Source of the DNA: Desulfobacteraceae bacterium
GTDB taxonomy: Bacteria > Desulfobacterota > Desulfobacteria > Desulfobacterales > Desulfosalsimonadaceae
Assembly: GCA_003599885.1 (NCBI GenBank)
Contig: QZKW01000088.1
Coordinates: 62,001-126,000, forward strand
Direction of reading: 5' to 3'
Length of the DNA: 64,000 bases
This document shows positions 37,299-46,028 of this stretch, piece after piece. Within the stretch, counting starts at the first letter, position 1; each line of letters begins with the position of its first letter. Under the pieces are notes generated by a model. It did not search any database. It saw only the letters and a list, made by a program, of their open reading frames with translations, and had not been told where the DNA came from. Position numbers and translations under genes: made by a program.

Positions 37299-39980
37299 TT
37301 AGTGGTTGTACAACGCCCTGATCAGTTTTTGATCCCGGCCGTAAATGTCGCCATTAAAACAGATCCGCCCGTTTTTGTCAACCCATGAGGTTTGATAGGT
37401 AAGATGCACCGGCAGCGGTTCGGGAAGCGTGATAACGACGCGCTTGTTTTCACTGATGCGGGCGCTGATTTTTTCCGGCGTCCAGCCGCCCGTATGGCGG
37501 GACAGCACAAAGGCGGCCAGTTTTACGGGGTCGCTCACCCGGATACACCCGTGGCTGAAATCCCGCTGGTTCCGTGAAAAAAGATTCTGCGCGGGCGTGT
37601 CGTGAAGATACACATCGTATTTATTGGGGAAAACAAATTTTATCCGCCCCAGCGCATTCCAAGGGCCGGGGTCCTGGCGAAGGCTGTACTGTCCCATCCT
37701 GGCCGGACTCACATGCCTCCAGTCGATGCTCCTGGAGTCGAGCTCCCTGGCGTCTGCGTTCCACCCGGAAAAAAGCCGGACATGGCGATTCACCAGATAA
37801 TCTGGGTCTTTTCTGAGTTTTGGAAGCTCTTCATTCCGGGCGATGGTGGGCGGGATGTTCCAGTAGGGGTTTATATCGACATAGGCGATGCGGTCGCTGA
37901 AAATCGGGGTCTGCTGCTGAAATTTCCCCACGATCACGGGGATGCGAAAGGCCTCCTGTCCGCCCTCAAATGCGGTGAGATCAAAATTGGCAATGTTGAC
38001 GAGAACATATGTCTCCCCAAGATCGTGCTCCTGCCAGCGCCATCGTGTCATGTTGATGATGATCTGTTTAATTCTGTCCGCCACGGTTGCGTTCAGGGCG
38101 GCGAAGGTCTTCGGGCCGATGACGCCGTCGGGAAAAAGGCCGTGCCTCCCCTGGATTCTCATGACCGATTGTTTCAATAAAAGACTGTAATGCCCTGTCT
38201 GCGCCACCACCGGGTCCAGGTCCCCGGTCACGGACAGATGATGGATGACGGCGGGGAGGCGTTCATCATGGTCCCCCGGCCGGATGGTCTTCCCGGCGGG
38301 AATGGACGACCAGCCGCCGTTTTTTTCAATCTCCCGGTACGTCTTGAGCGCTTTTTTTAAACCCATGTAGTGCGAATGTGCGGGGGGAAGGCCCTCCAGA
38401 TAAACAGCAAGGTCCGGCGCCCCGAGCGCCTTTTCCAGGGTCGTCTGAGGTTCAAAATTGACATCCCCCGCCTCCGGGAACAAGGCCGGATCCGCAAAAC
38501 GCGGCTTGATCTGGCCCCGGCTGACATCATGGATGTATTTAATCAGGTTAAAGGTCAGCAGGGTATCCAGCTCGGCAAGATCGCGGGGCTGACGCGCCGA
38601 AAAGAGCGCGGAAAAGAGCGCGGAAATCTTATCAACTTCGTAATTCCGGGGATCAAGCCCCTCGGTTTCAGCTTTGGCCAGAAAATCCAGGACAATGGAA
38701 GCCTTCGGCCCCGGACCGTCAGGGGTGACCCAGTATGGGCGAAGGTCTTCCGGATGGTAGACCGCCGCCAGGCAAAAACTTTTGGAGGTCACCGCCAGTT
38801 CCTGTTTTTCCATGCCCATCAATTCGAGGGGGAAACACACCAGATACTCCGACATGGCCGCTGTCAGCGCATCCATCTGCTCCTGTGCATGACAGGGCTT
38901 CAGAAAAAGAATACCCAGGATGACCAGAATGCATAAAACTGCGGACAGCATCCGTTTCCCCAGCTCAGCCCCAAGCTGCCCGCAGGCGGCCATCACATTC
39001 CGGCCCCTGGACTGGCGGATGCGGACAAAAATGTTCCGCTCCACCAGCCGGTCGCGGAATGCTGTCATCTCGGCATCGTCCGGCGTGGTAAACGGCGATC
39101 CATCCACCCCGTTATAGCCGATCAGGTTGACCCTGACCGGAAGCCCTTCAACAAAACCGGCCAGCCGGTCCGCATCCTCAGCCGAATCGTTGACGCCGGG
39201 CAGCAGCACATACCCGATGAGGATAAAATCCCTTTTGCTTGCGGGAAAATCCATGAGGGCGGATTTTAATTGGGCCAGGGGATATCTGCGGTTGATGGGC
39301 ATGAGCCGGTCGCGCAGATCATCCGTCACCGCGTTCAGTGAGACGGCCAGCCGGAGCTTGGCGGGCCTTATTCCAGCCAGCCGCTGAAGGCCGTCCACAT
39401 GCCCGGCGGTGGAGATGGAAACATGGCTGGGCGGGATGGAAAACCCCCGCTGGTCAATGATCACCCGCACCGCCTGAATCACATTGTCCAGATTGTCCAG
39501 CGGCTCGCCCATTCCCATAAAGACAATATTATCAACTGGATAATGAAGCAGAAACCGGGCCGCCCATACCTGCCACACAATTTCCGAAACCGTCAGATTG
39601 CGGACAAATCCCATGTCGCCGGTCACACAGAATTTGCATCCCATCCGGCACCCCACCTGGGACGACACGCACAGGGTGGTGCGGCCGGATGCGGGGATAA
39701 TCACGGACTCCACCAGGCAGTCATCGGAAAGCGCGGTGGCGAATTTCACCACTTCCCCGTCATCAATGCGGGAATGGATGCGGCAGGATGGCAGTTCCAT
39801 GTCCGCCGCAATTTTTCCGGCAAGCGCAATGGACGCCGCAAACTCCGGGGCATGGGCGAAGGTTTCACTGCCGTTTTTAAAAATCTCCCGAAAAAGGGCG
39901 GCAGCATGAAACAGGCCTTTGCCGTACCGGCGGCCAAATTCTTCGGCAAGCTCCGCGCAGGTTAATGAGAATACATCCAC
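37299..39980 (-). CDS. RlmN-type radical SAM methyltransferase fused to a YcbB-type L,D-transpeptidase
   Basis: An uninterrupted 893-codon frame with two unrelated halves. Residues 1-342 are RlmN-like (23S rRNA/tRNA C2-adenine methylation): Cys104 (TLCVSSQVGC), the radical SAM Cys111/115/118 (CRMGCKFC) and Cys333 (AACGQLG). Residues 344-893 are an exported L,D-transpeptidase: a membrane/signal segment (MLSAVLCILVILGILFL), a peptidoglycan-binding block (GLFPDGVIGPKTFAALN) and the YkuD motif with catalytic Cys (FSHGCIRVSDP). An internal ATG at 38951 preceded by GGGGA could also start the second half separately, so either a true membrane-spanning fusion or two read-through genes is possible. Confidence 0.88.
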   Translation of the reverse strand: MDVFSLTCAELAEEFGRRYGKGLFHAAALFREIFKNGSETFAHAPEFAASIALAGKIAADMELPSCRIHSRIDDGEVVKFATALSDDCLVESVIIPASGRTTLCVSSQVGCRMGCKFCVTGDMGFVRNLTVSEIVWQVWAARFLLHYPVDNIVFMGMGEPLDNLDNVIQAVRVIIDQRGFSIPPSHVSISTAGHVDGLQRLAGIRPAKLRLAVSLNAVTDDLRDRLMPINRRYPLAQLKSALMDFPASKRDFILIGYVLLPGVNDSAEDADRLAGFVEGLPVRVNLIGYNGVDGSPFTTPDDAEMTAFRDRLVERNIFVRIRQSRGRNVMAACGQLGAELGKRMLSAVLCILVILGILFLKPCHAQEQMDALTAAMSEYLVCFPLELMGMEKQELAVTSKSFCLAAVYHPEDLRPYWVTPDGPGPKASIVLDFLAKAETEGLDPRNYEVDKISALFSALFSARQPRDLAELDTLLTFNLIKYIHDVSRGQIKPRFADPALFPEAGDVNFEPQTTLEKALGAPDLAVYLEGLPPAHSHYMGLKKALKTYREIEKNGGWSSIPAGKTIRPGDHDERLPAVIHHLSVTGDLDPVVAQTGHYSLLLKQSVMRIQGRHGLFPDGVIGPKTFAALNATVADRIKQIIINMTRWRWQEHDLGETYVLVNIANFDLTAFEGGQEAFRIPVIVGKFQQQTPIFSDRIAYVDINPYWNIPPTIARNEELPKLRKDPDYLVNRHVRLFSGWNADARELDSRSIDWRHVSPARMGQYSLRQDPGPWNALGRIKFVFPNKYDVYLHDTPAQNLFSRNQRDFSHGCIRVSDPVKLAAFVLSRHTGGWTPEKISARISENKRVVITLPEPLPVHLTYQTSWVDKNGRICFNGDIYGRDQKLIRALYNH

Positions 39981-40067
39981 AGGCCACTTCCTTTTTTAAA
40001 GTCCGGGTTTTAGATCCGGGATCATGAATCTATCCTCATTTGCGTCCGGATGTCAACCACGGCCAGA

Positions 40068-40176
40068 GCTACTCGGTATTCAGAATTCAGGAGTCAGGAG
40101 TCAGGAGCCAGAATAAAAATGATTCCTTCCTTTATTCTGACTTCTGAATTCTGGTTCCTGAATACCTGAGTAGTTA
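40068..40176. repeat. Heptamer-type inverted repeat element
   Basis: Left arm ACTC-GGTATTCAG with AGGAGTC-type units, an inner AATGATTCCTTCC core, then ATTCTGA-type units and the right arm CTGAATACCTGAGT. The outer arms are near-perfect inverse copies. It is a member of the same family as the elements at 42219, 44159 and 45920. Confidence 0.6.
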
Positions 40177-40199
40177 CCGATCCATGATGTTCGGGCCAA

Positions 40200-40243
40200 A
40201 TTACCGGCTTTTCTTTACCCCTGAAATGAGCCGGTAATTTTTT
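40200..40243 (+). terminator. Rho-independent terminator-like hairpin in the TonB receptor leader
   Basis: ATTACCGGCT (40200-40209) and AGCCGGTAAT (40229-40238) pair exactly around a 19-nt loop and are followed by five T. No plus-strand gene ends upstream, so it may end a leader transcript of the receptor gene or stop readthrough. Confidence 0.6.
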
Positions 40244-40357
40244 AAAAATGCTGCTTTACATGAACGAAATTTTCTTCCATAACAGATGCTAACCTTTTTT
40301 TTATCCCGGAAAGACACCCAGCAACCGACACTCAACCTAACGACCAGGGAGCCTCTA

Positions 40358-42202
40358 ATGAATCAGATAAAATTCAAGTGGATATGGATCATCTCCATGC
40401 TGACTATAGCGCTGTCTCCCTCTTCCGGTTGGGCAGAGGAAAACGCCTCCGAAAACACAGAAAGTTATCAACTCCAGGAAATCGTGGTCACCGCCACCCG
40501 TGAGGAAACCCTAAAGCAGGATGTGGCGGCCAATATCACGGTGGTCGACCGGGAGGCCATTGAGCGCATGCCGGCCGCCACCGCCGGGGAAGTGCTCCAG
40601 TATATTCCCGGCGTGTCCATTGAATCCAACGGCGGCCCGGGGGCCATGACCACGGCCCGGATCCAGGGCTCGGAAACCCGGCATGTGGCGGTGTATGTGG
40701 ACGGCGTGCCCCTTAACCTGCTGGCCAACCCGCTCACGGACCTCACCTACCTGCCGGTGGATACCATTGAGCGCATCGAGGTCTACAAAGGCGCGGCCTC
40801 TTCGGCCTGGGGCTCCGCCCTGGGCGGGGTCATCAACATCATCACCCGGGAACCGGACCCGGACAAACCCGTTGGGGCATTTGTCCGCTCCTCCTTTGGG
40901 AAGGCAAACACCTCCAAAAACCGGGGCCATGTCAGCGGGACCAAAGACCGGTTCGGGTATTTTCTGTCCGTGACCCATGACCAGAGCGACGGGTTTGTGG
41001 ACAACGCTTCCTATGACCAGACCGCCCTTTACGGCAAGCTCAATTATAAAATCGGAGACGCCAGCCGGATCAATTTCGTGGCCAGCGATGATGACGGCCA
41101 CAATGAAGACCCGCTCATCAATTACCCGGATTTCTGGGACGACATCCACCAGGACCGCTCCTACCAGCGCCTGCTGTTTGAAACCGCTTTGTCTAAAAAA
41201 CTCAAATTTTCCGTGGAAGGACGCCATCATTATTATGACGTAAAGGTTGAAGATGTCTACACGGACAGGCGGGAAATTTATAACGATTATGACGAAACCA
41301 ACTGGGGCGGAAGCGCGAAAGTCAATTTTGAACCGAACGCGGCCCACGCCTTGAATCTCGGGCTCGACAGCGACCGGGGCCGGTTCGACTGGATTAACTA
41401 CACCCGGAAATATGACACCCAGAACTGGGCCGCCTATGCCAATGATACCTTTACCCATGACCAGCTTTCCCTCAATGGCGGTCTCCGTTACGACGACAAC
41501 AAGGATTTCGGGTCTGCCGTGAGTCCGTCCGCCGGCGCGGTGTACCGGATATGTGACGACCGGGCCCTGGTCCGCGCACAGGTGGCCAAGGGATTTTCCG
41601 CGCCGCCCGGAGCCTGGGTCAAGGACCCTGTTTACGGCACCGAAGACCTGGACCCGGAAACCGCGGTGAATTACCAGTTGGGATCGGAAATCCGGTTCCT
41701 GAAATTTTTCAAGTTTGAAACCAATCTGTTTTACGCGGATGTGAAAGACCTGATCCGCTATGATCCGGACACCCGCAAATTTGAAAATATTGATGAGGTC
41801 ACCCGTCAGGGCGTGGAAGGCATTTTGTCCGCAGGCTTTGATTTTGGCCTGGACCTGTCTGTTTCCGGCACATTTACGGATGTGGAGGATGACACCACCC
41901 ACCAGGAGGTCAAGGACATTCCCAAGGAACAGTATCAGGCATCCGCAGCTTATACTTGGCAATGGATGACCCATTCCATCTTAGGGAAATACACGGATTA
42001 CAATTCCACGTACCCGGAAACCAGGGACAAGAAATTCGTGTTTGACTATCTGTTCAAGGCAAAACTTCCGGAAATCCGCTACCTGAACCAGGTTGAAGTG
42101 TTCTGCGCCGTCTATAACCTGTTCAACTCCAACACCGTCTACCGGAGCGACTGGCCCCAGCCGGACCAATGGGCGGAGGCGGGGATTCAGTTCTCTCTTT
42201 AA
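40358..42202 (+). CDS. TonB-dependent outer-membrane receptor
   Basis: A 614-residue receptor. A signal peptide (ending SSGWA) is followed by a TonB box-like segment (QLQEIVVTATREE), the plug domain (AGEVLQYIPGVSIE, VYVDGVPLNL, RIEVYKGAASSAWGSALGGVINIITRE) and a beta-barrel ending in an aromatic-rich strand (AEAGIQFSL). Size and plug resemble BtuB/FepA-like receptors; ligand unknown. The start at 40358 has AGGGAG seven bases upstream; a frame starting at 40286 would add an atypical N terminus. Confidence 0.93.
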   Translation: MNQIKFKWIWIISMLTIALSPSSGWAEENASENTESYQLQEIVVTATREETLKQDVAANITVVDREAIERMPAATAGEVLQYIPGVSIESNGGPGAMTTARIQGSETRHVAVYVDGVPLNLLANPLTDLTYLPVDTIERIEVYKGAASSAWGSALGGVINIITREPDPDKPVGAFVRSSFGKANTSKNRGHVSGTKDRFGYFLSVTHDQSDGFVDNASYDQTALYGKLNYKIGDASRINFVASDDDGHNEDPLINYPDFWDDIHQDRSYQRLLFETALSKKLKFSVEGRHHYYDVKVEDVYTDRREIYNDYDETNWGGSAKVNFEPNAAHALNLGLDSDRGRFDWINYTRKYDTQNWAAYANDTFTHDQLSLNGGLRYDDNKDFGSAVSPSAGAVYRICDDRALVRAQVAKGFSAPPGAWVKDPVYGTEDLDPETAVNYQLGSEIRFLKFFKFETNLFYADVKDLIRYDPDTRKFENIDEVTRQGVEGILSAGFDFGLDLSVSGTFTDVEDDTTHQEVKDIPKEQYQASAAYTWQWMTHSILGKYTDYNSTYPETRDKKFVFDYLFKAKLPEIRYLNQVEVFCAVYNLFNSNTVYRSDWPQPDQWAEAGIQFSL

Positions 42203-42218
42203 TTTGAACGGAATGGCA

Positions 42219-42350
42219 ATAACGCCGGTATTCAGGAGTCAGAATTCAGGAGTCAGAATGGAACGCATCTAAGCTTTCAATAATTTGCCGGTTTTTAATC
42301 AACCGAATTCCGGCTCCTGGATGCTGACTTCTGGATACCAGCGTAGTTAC
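42219..42350. repeat. Heptamer-type inverted repeat element
   Basis: Starts with ACGCCGGTATTCAGGAGTC and ends with CTGGATACCAGCGTAG, inverse copies with a few mismatches. Arms hold AGGAGTC/AGAATTC units on one side and GACTTCT/GGCTCCT on the other. It fills most of the space between the receptor and kinase genes. Confidence 0.5.
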
Positions 42351-42412
42351 AGGAAATGCATATAAAAAACTATCCCGTTGCTTTTTTCCGGCGGCTCTTT
42401 TAGGAATGACCC

Positions 42413-44158
42413 ATGGGCTCCCTTATAAAGAAAAAACTTTTTTATCAAACCCTGGCGTTTATTCTGCCGTTTGTTGTTTTTTCCATTTTCCTCACCAGCG
42501 TGGCGCTGTCCCTGTCGAACAAGCGGTTTTTTCAGAAAACCATTCATCAGGATTACGCCAATATCATCCAAACGGCTTCCGGCAGCATTTCCCGGTTCCT
42601 TGATAACAGCCAAAGGAGCCTGGAAAGTCTGGCCCTGGTCATGGCATCCCTGAAACTCGATCCCTGGCAGAAAGAAATCGCCCTTACCGCCTTTCTTCAT
42701 CAAAACCCGCAGTTTTCAGCCATTGACCTGATCTCCCCCCAGGACAGTATCGCCGCCTCCCCGGAACCGGCGGACCTTCGTCAGCCGGAGCAGCACCAGG
42801 ACCTGCTTGACCGGGCCTTGTCCGGCGGGACCGCCGTTTCCAAAGCCATGGCGGATGGGAATGAACTGCCCTACGCGTATGTTTATGTGCCGGTGCGCCG
42901 CCAGGGAAAGACAGATGAACTTCTGCGGGCCCGGCTGAGTCTCAAATTCATCTGGGATATTCTGGAAGACATCCGGATCGGGGAAAAAGGCCATGTCTAT
43001 GTGATGGATGGTTCCGGCCGCCTCATCGCCCACCGGGATATCCAGCAGGTGCTTCAACCGGCTCAAGCGATCACGCCGGAGGACCTGAATGCCATCCGCA
43101 AGACAGCCGGGCCCCTGGAATGGGTGGGGAAGAATGATGGCGCTTTCTACAACCTGGGCGTTTATATTCCCGGCCCTGACTGGATCGTGATGCTGACCCA
43201 GCCGCGATCTGAAGTGTATGAATATCTCCGTCAAAATATTTTCTGGGCCGCGCTGATGAGCCTGCTGATCGCCATGGGCGCGGTGTTCCTGGGATGGCGG
43301 GGCTCCCGGCGGCTGCTGGCCCCCATTCAGGCATTGCATCTCCATGTGCAGGATATGGGCCGGGGAGACCTGGACCGGAAAATCGCCATTGGCAGGGTCG
43401 ATGAAATCGGGGATCTGGGCAACGCCTTTAATGAAATGACGGATTCCCTGAAAAAATATGTGGACCGGGAGGTTGAAACCGCCCGCACCCTGGCGCACAC
43501 CAAAAACCTCGCGACCCTGGGCACAGTGGCCAGCAAGGTGTCCCATGAAATGGGCAATTTCCTGTTCGGCATTCAGATGATGATGAATGGTCTGAAAAAA
43601 GAGCCCCTGACCCCGAATGGCCTGGGCATCCTGAAAACCATCGAAAACGAGGTGGCGCAAACCAGAACATTCACTAAAGACTTTATGAATTTCGCCAAAA
43701 AGCCCGCCCTGAAATTCGTCCGGCGTTCCCTTGACGGACTGATCCGGGAAGTTCTGGATATCCTCCGTCCGGAAGCCGACGGGCATGAAATCGGCGTCAC
43801 CCTGAACTGGGACCCGGCGATTCCCCCCATCCGCATGGACACCGAGCTGATGAAACAAGTATTTACCAACCTCATCAAAAACAGCCTGGAGGCCATGAAC
43901 GGCGCCGGGAACCTCACCATTACCGGAAAAGCGGCGGGCGAAACCATTCTGGTGTCCGTCGCCGATACCGGCCCCGGCATGGATCCGGAAATATCAGAAA
44001 AACTGTTCGAACCGTTTGTTTCCACCAAAGGCGTGTTGGGCACGGGCCTTGGCCTGGCCATCGTCAAATCCAACATTGAAGTCCACGGCGGAACCATCGA
44101 ATGCGTGAGTGCGCCCGGAAAAGGGGCGGAATTTCTTATCCGGCTGCCGATGGAATAA
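42413..44158 (+). CDS. Cache/HAMP sensor histidine kinase
   Basis: A 581-residue kinase. A membrane segment (about 10-33), an extracytoplasmic cache-like domain (about 35-275), a second membrane segment (about 278-300), HAMP (LLAPIQALHLHVQDMGRGDL), HisKA with phospho-His near 377 (SKVSHEMGNFLFG), and HATPase motifs (FTNLIKNSLEAMNG, DTGPGMD, GTGLGLAIVKSN). There is no receiver and no partner regulator next to it. AGGA lies eight bases before the ATG. Signal unknown; two peptide-type binding lipoproteins are adjacent. Confidence 0.92.
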   Translation: MGSLIKKKLFYQTLAFILPFVVFSIFLTSVALSLSNKRFFQKTIHQDYANIIQTASGSISRFLDNSQRSLESLALVMASLKLDPWQKEIALTAFLHQNPQFSAIDLISPQDSIAASPEPADLRQPEQHQDLLDRALSGGTAVSKAMADGNELPYAYVYVPVRRQGKTDELLRARLSLKFIWDILEDIRIGEKGHVYVMDGSGRLIAHRDIQQVLQPAQAITPEDLNAIRKTAGPLEWVGKNDGAFYNLGVYIPGPDWIVMLTQPRSEVYEYLRQNIFWAALMSLLIAMGAVFLGWRGSRRLLAPIQALHLHVQDMGRGDLDRKIAIGRVDEIGDLGNAFNEMTDSLKKYVDREVETARTLAHTKNLATLGTVASKVSHEMGNFLFGIQMMMNGLKKEPLTPNGLGILKTIENEVAQTRTFTKDFMNFAKKPALKFVRRSLDGLIREVLDILRPEADGHEIGVTLNWDPAIPPIRMDTELMKQVFTNLIKNSLEAMNGAGNLTITGKAAGETILVSVADTGPGMDPEISEKLFEPFVSTKGVLGTGLGLAIVKSNIEVHGGTIECVSAPGKGAEFLIRLPME

Positions 44159-44291
44159 GGCAGGAGACAGGAGACAGAAGACAGGAGTCAGAAGTCAGAA
44201 TAAAAATGATTCCTTCCTTCCTTCCTTCCTTCCTTCCTTCCTTCCTTCCTTCATTCTGAATTCTGTCTCCTGAATTCTGAATACTCTATTA
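44159..44291. repeat. Heptamer-type repeat element with a TTCC microsatellite
   Basis: AGGAGAC, AGGAGAC, AGAAGAC, AGGAGTC, AGAAGTC heptamers lead into about ten TTCC units (44210-44252), then ATTCTGA/ATTCTGT heptamers in inverse orientation. It fills the gap between the ends of the convergent kinase and lipoprotein genes. Confidence 0.7.
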
Positions 44292-45860
44292 TTACCTGAT
44301 CGTGGCCCGCCAAAGACGGCTGGCGCCGCCCTGTGTCAGGGAAAACGGGCCGGGAAGTGAAATGCGGGCAGACATCACGTCAAAGACGGTTTTGTGATAC
44401 AAAAACGTGCCCGGTTGAAGAAAGGCGATACGGGCGTCTATTTGATGGCAGATCGCCTTTGCTTTTTCCGGATCATTTTCAGCGGTCAAAAGCCTGACCA
44501 GACGCGTAACGTCTGCATCCTCAAAACATCCGGCTATCGAAACATTATCAATCAGCGGCGTCCATAGTTTTTCAAACTCTTCCGGTTTACGTTGACTGGT
44601 TCCAAATTCCGTTAAAACAGCCTGAAATTGATTGTTGCCCTGATATTTGCCGGTGAGTTCCTCAAAAGGCAACAGTTTGATGTGCGCCTTTATCCCCACT
44701 TCATTCAAGTCCAGCACAATGGACCGCGCCGCCTGAATCGGGACAAATCCTTCCTTGAAACAAAGAATCGTAAATTCAAATGGTTTCCCGTCTTTTTCCA
44801 AATACTGCCGGTTTTTATCCAAAAACCAGCCCGCATCCCGCAACAGGTCCAGTGCTTTTTGCGGATCATAGGGTAAGGGTGTTAGTTTTGGGTCGCTGTA
44901 GACATTGTCAATGCCCATCGGCCCGACCGCCGCTTTTCCGTATCCGTTCAGCAGGGTCTCGACAATACCCGGCCGGTTGATGGCATGGGTTAAGGCTTGT
45001 CTTACCCTTGCATCTGAAAAAAGCGGATCGTTGGTGTTATATAAAAGGATGGAATACCACGGAAGCGTGTAGGTGTTAAAATGAAACCGATTTTTGGTAT
45101 CGGCCATCATCTGGTAATTTTTCGGGGTAATTTCATGGGCAATGTCGGTTTCACCGGCCAGAAGCCGGGTCCAGCTCTTTTCCTTGTCTTCCTGATAGAA
45201 AAAGGCGACCCCTTCCAGCAGGGTTTTGCCCGCATAATAATCGTCATTTGCCACCAGCTCAACCGATTGATCACCCCGGCGGGATTTGAATTTAAAGGGA
45301 CCCGAGCCGATGGGATGATTGGAAAAATCCCCGGACCCAGCTTTATGTTCCGGGGCAATGCTCATGTCCCAGATTTTGTTTAAAAATTCCGGGTCATTTT
45401 TGTTAAGCGAAATATTGATGCGGGTTGAGGAGAGAATATCTGTTTTCTTTATGGGATTTTCACAGCATTTCCTTGGCCCGGCGAAAGAACTCTGTACTGA
45501 AAATTTCACATCTTGCGCAGTTACCGGTGTGCCGTCGTGAAACCGGGCATTTTTCCGGATCTCGATTGTCCATTTAAATTCTGACGGGTCATAATTCCAG
45601 CTGACCGCTAAATCCGGCTTGAGATCACCCGTTTCATCGGGAACGCACAGGTAACTGAACAGAAACGGATGGATATAGGTTGCCCCGGAGTTTTTCCCAT
45701 CAAACGGATTCAACGACCCGACAGGCGCCGGTATATCATATCGAAGCATCCGGTTTTCCTGAGAAACCGGATGACCGTCATTGCAAGCCGCCACCGACAC
45801 CCATATTAACGCTAAGATAAAGGATTTAATCATTTTTTTAAGTTGTGCCCATACGGGCAT
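44292..45860 (-). CDS. Family-5 solute-binding lipoprotein (orphan)
   Basis: A 522-residue extracytoplasmic binding protein of the oligopeptide/nickel type (SBP_bac_5). A lipoprotein signal ends at the lipobox VSVAAC. Family blocks are DLAVSWNYDPSEFKWTIEIR, ARFHDGTPVTAQDVKFS, GSGPFKFKS and DARVRQALTHAINRP. ATGs at 45860 and 45833 are both possible; the second gives a shorter signal peptide. No permease or ATPase genes are nearby. A perfect palindrome sits five bases before the longer start. It is a paralog of the next gene. Confidence 0.9.
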   Translation of the reverse strand: MPVWAQLKKMIKSFILALIWVSVAACNDGHPVSQENRMLRYDIPAPVGSLNPFDGKNSGATYIHPFLFSYLCVPDETGDLKPDLAVSWNYDPSEFKWTIEIRKNARFHDGTPVTAQDVKFSVQSSFAGPRKCCENPIKKTDILSSTRINISLNKNDPEFLNKIWDMSIAPEHKAGSGDFSNHPIGSGPFKFKSRRGDQSVELVANDDYYAGKTLLEGVAFFYQEDKEKSWTRLLAGETDIAHEITPKNYQMMADTKNRFHFNTYTLPWYSILLYNTNDPLFSDARVRQALTHAINRPGIVETLLNGYGKAAVGPMGIDNVYSDPKLTPLPYDPQKALDLLRDAGWFLDKNRQYLEKDGKPFEFTILCFKEGFVPIQAARSIVLDLNEVGIKAHIKLLPFEELTGKYQGNNQFQAVLTEFGTSQRKPEEFEKLWTPLIDNVSIAGCFEDADVTRLVRLLTAENDPEKAKAICHQIDARIAFLQPGTFLYHKTVFDVMSARISLPGPFSLTQGGASRLWRATIR

Positions 45861-45864
45861 GAAC

Positions 45865-45892
45865 TTTACTTGTAAATCGATTTACAAGTAAA
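45865..45892. promoter_or_regulatory. 28-bp perfect palindrome upstream of the solute-binding gene
   Basis: TTTACTTGTAAATC is followed directly by its exact reverse complement. With one mismatch the symmetry extends a few bases more. It lies immediately upstream of the lipoprotein start and is a strong candidate operator for a dimeric repressor. Its TTACTT core also occurs in the operator at 28078. Confidence 0.6.
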
Positions 45893-45919
45893 CTTGAGCC
45901 AAAAAAGGATTCCCTCATT

Positions 45920-46024
45920 CTGACTCCTGACTCCTGTCTCCTGACTTCTGAATTCTGACTCCTGTCTCCTGAATTCTGAATTCTGACTCCTGTCTCCTGA
46001 ATTCTGTCTTCTGTCTTCTATCTT
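45920..46024. repeat. Fifteen-unit 7-bp tandem array
   Basis: From 45920 the sequence is an unbroken chain of 7-base units of the form CTGNNTY: CTGACTC, CTGACTC, CTGTCTC, CTGACTT, CTGAATT and so on for 15 units, the last being CTATCTT. It stops at the TGA of the upstream lipoprotein gene. It is the most regular member of the repeat family in this window. Confidence 0.85.
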
Positions 46025-46028
46025 CTGA

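Larger units (their letters stand above)
39981..40357. other. Intergenic region upstream of the TonB receptor
   Basis: Holds the heptamer-type repeat element (40068-40176) and a strong terminator-like hairpin (40200-40243). No gene is supported. No known riboswitch class was recognised in the leader of the receptor gene. Confidence 0.5.

Noticed and set aside
40511-41974. 487-codon open frame on the minus strand inside the TonB receptor gene
   Set aside because: It lies wholly antisense to a clear receptor with signal peptide, plug and barrel. Its composition (long runs of G, V, F, H) is the mirror of GC-rich third positions; no family features.
42716-43858. 380-codon minus-strand frame opposite the cache histidine kinase
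   Set aside because: Antisense shadow; the kinase frame has all expected motifs.
45920-46024. Possible CRISPR array
   Set aside because: Units are 7 bases long with no unique spacers and no cas genes; it is a simple tandem array.
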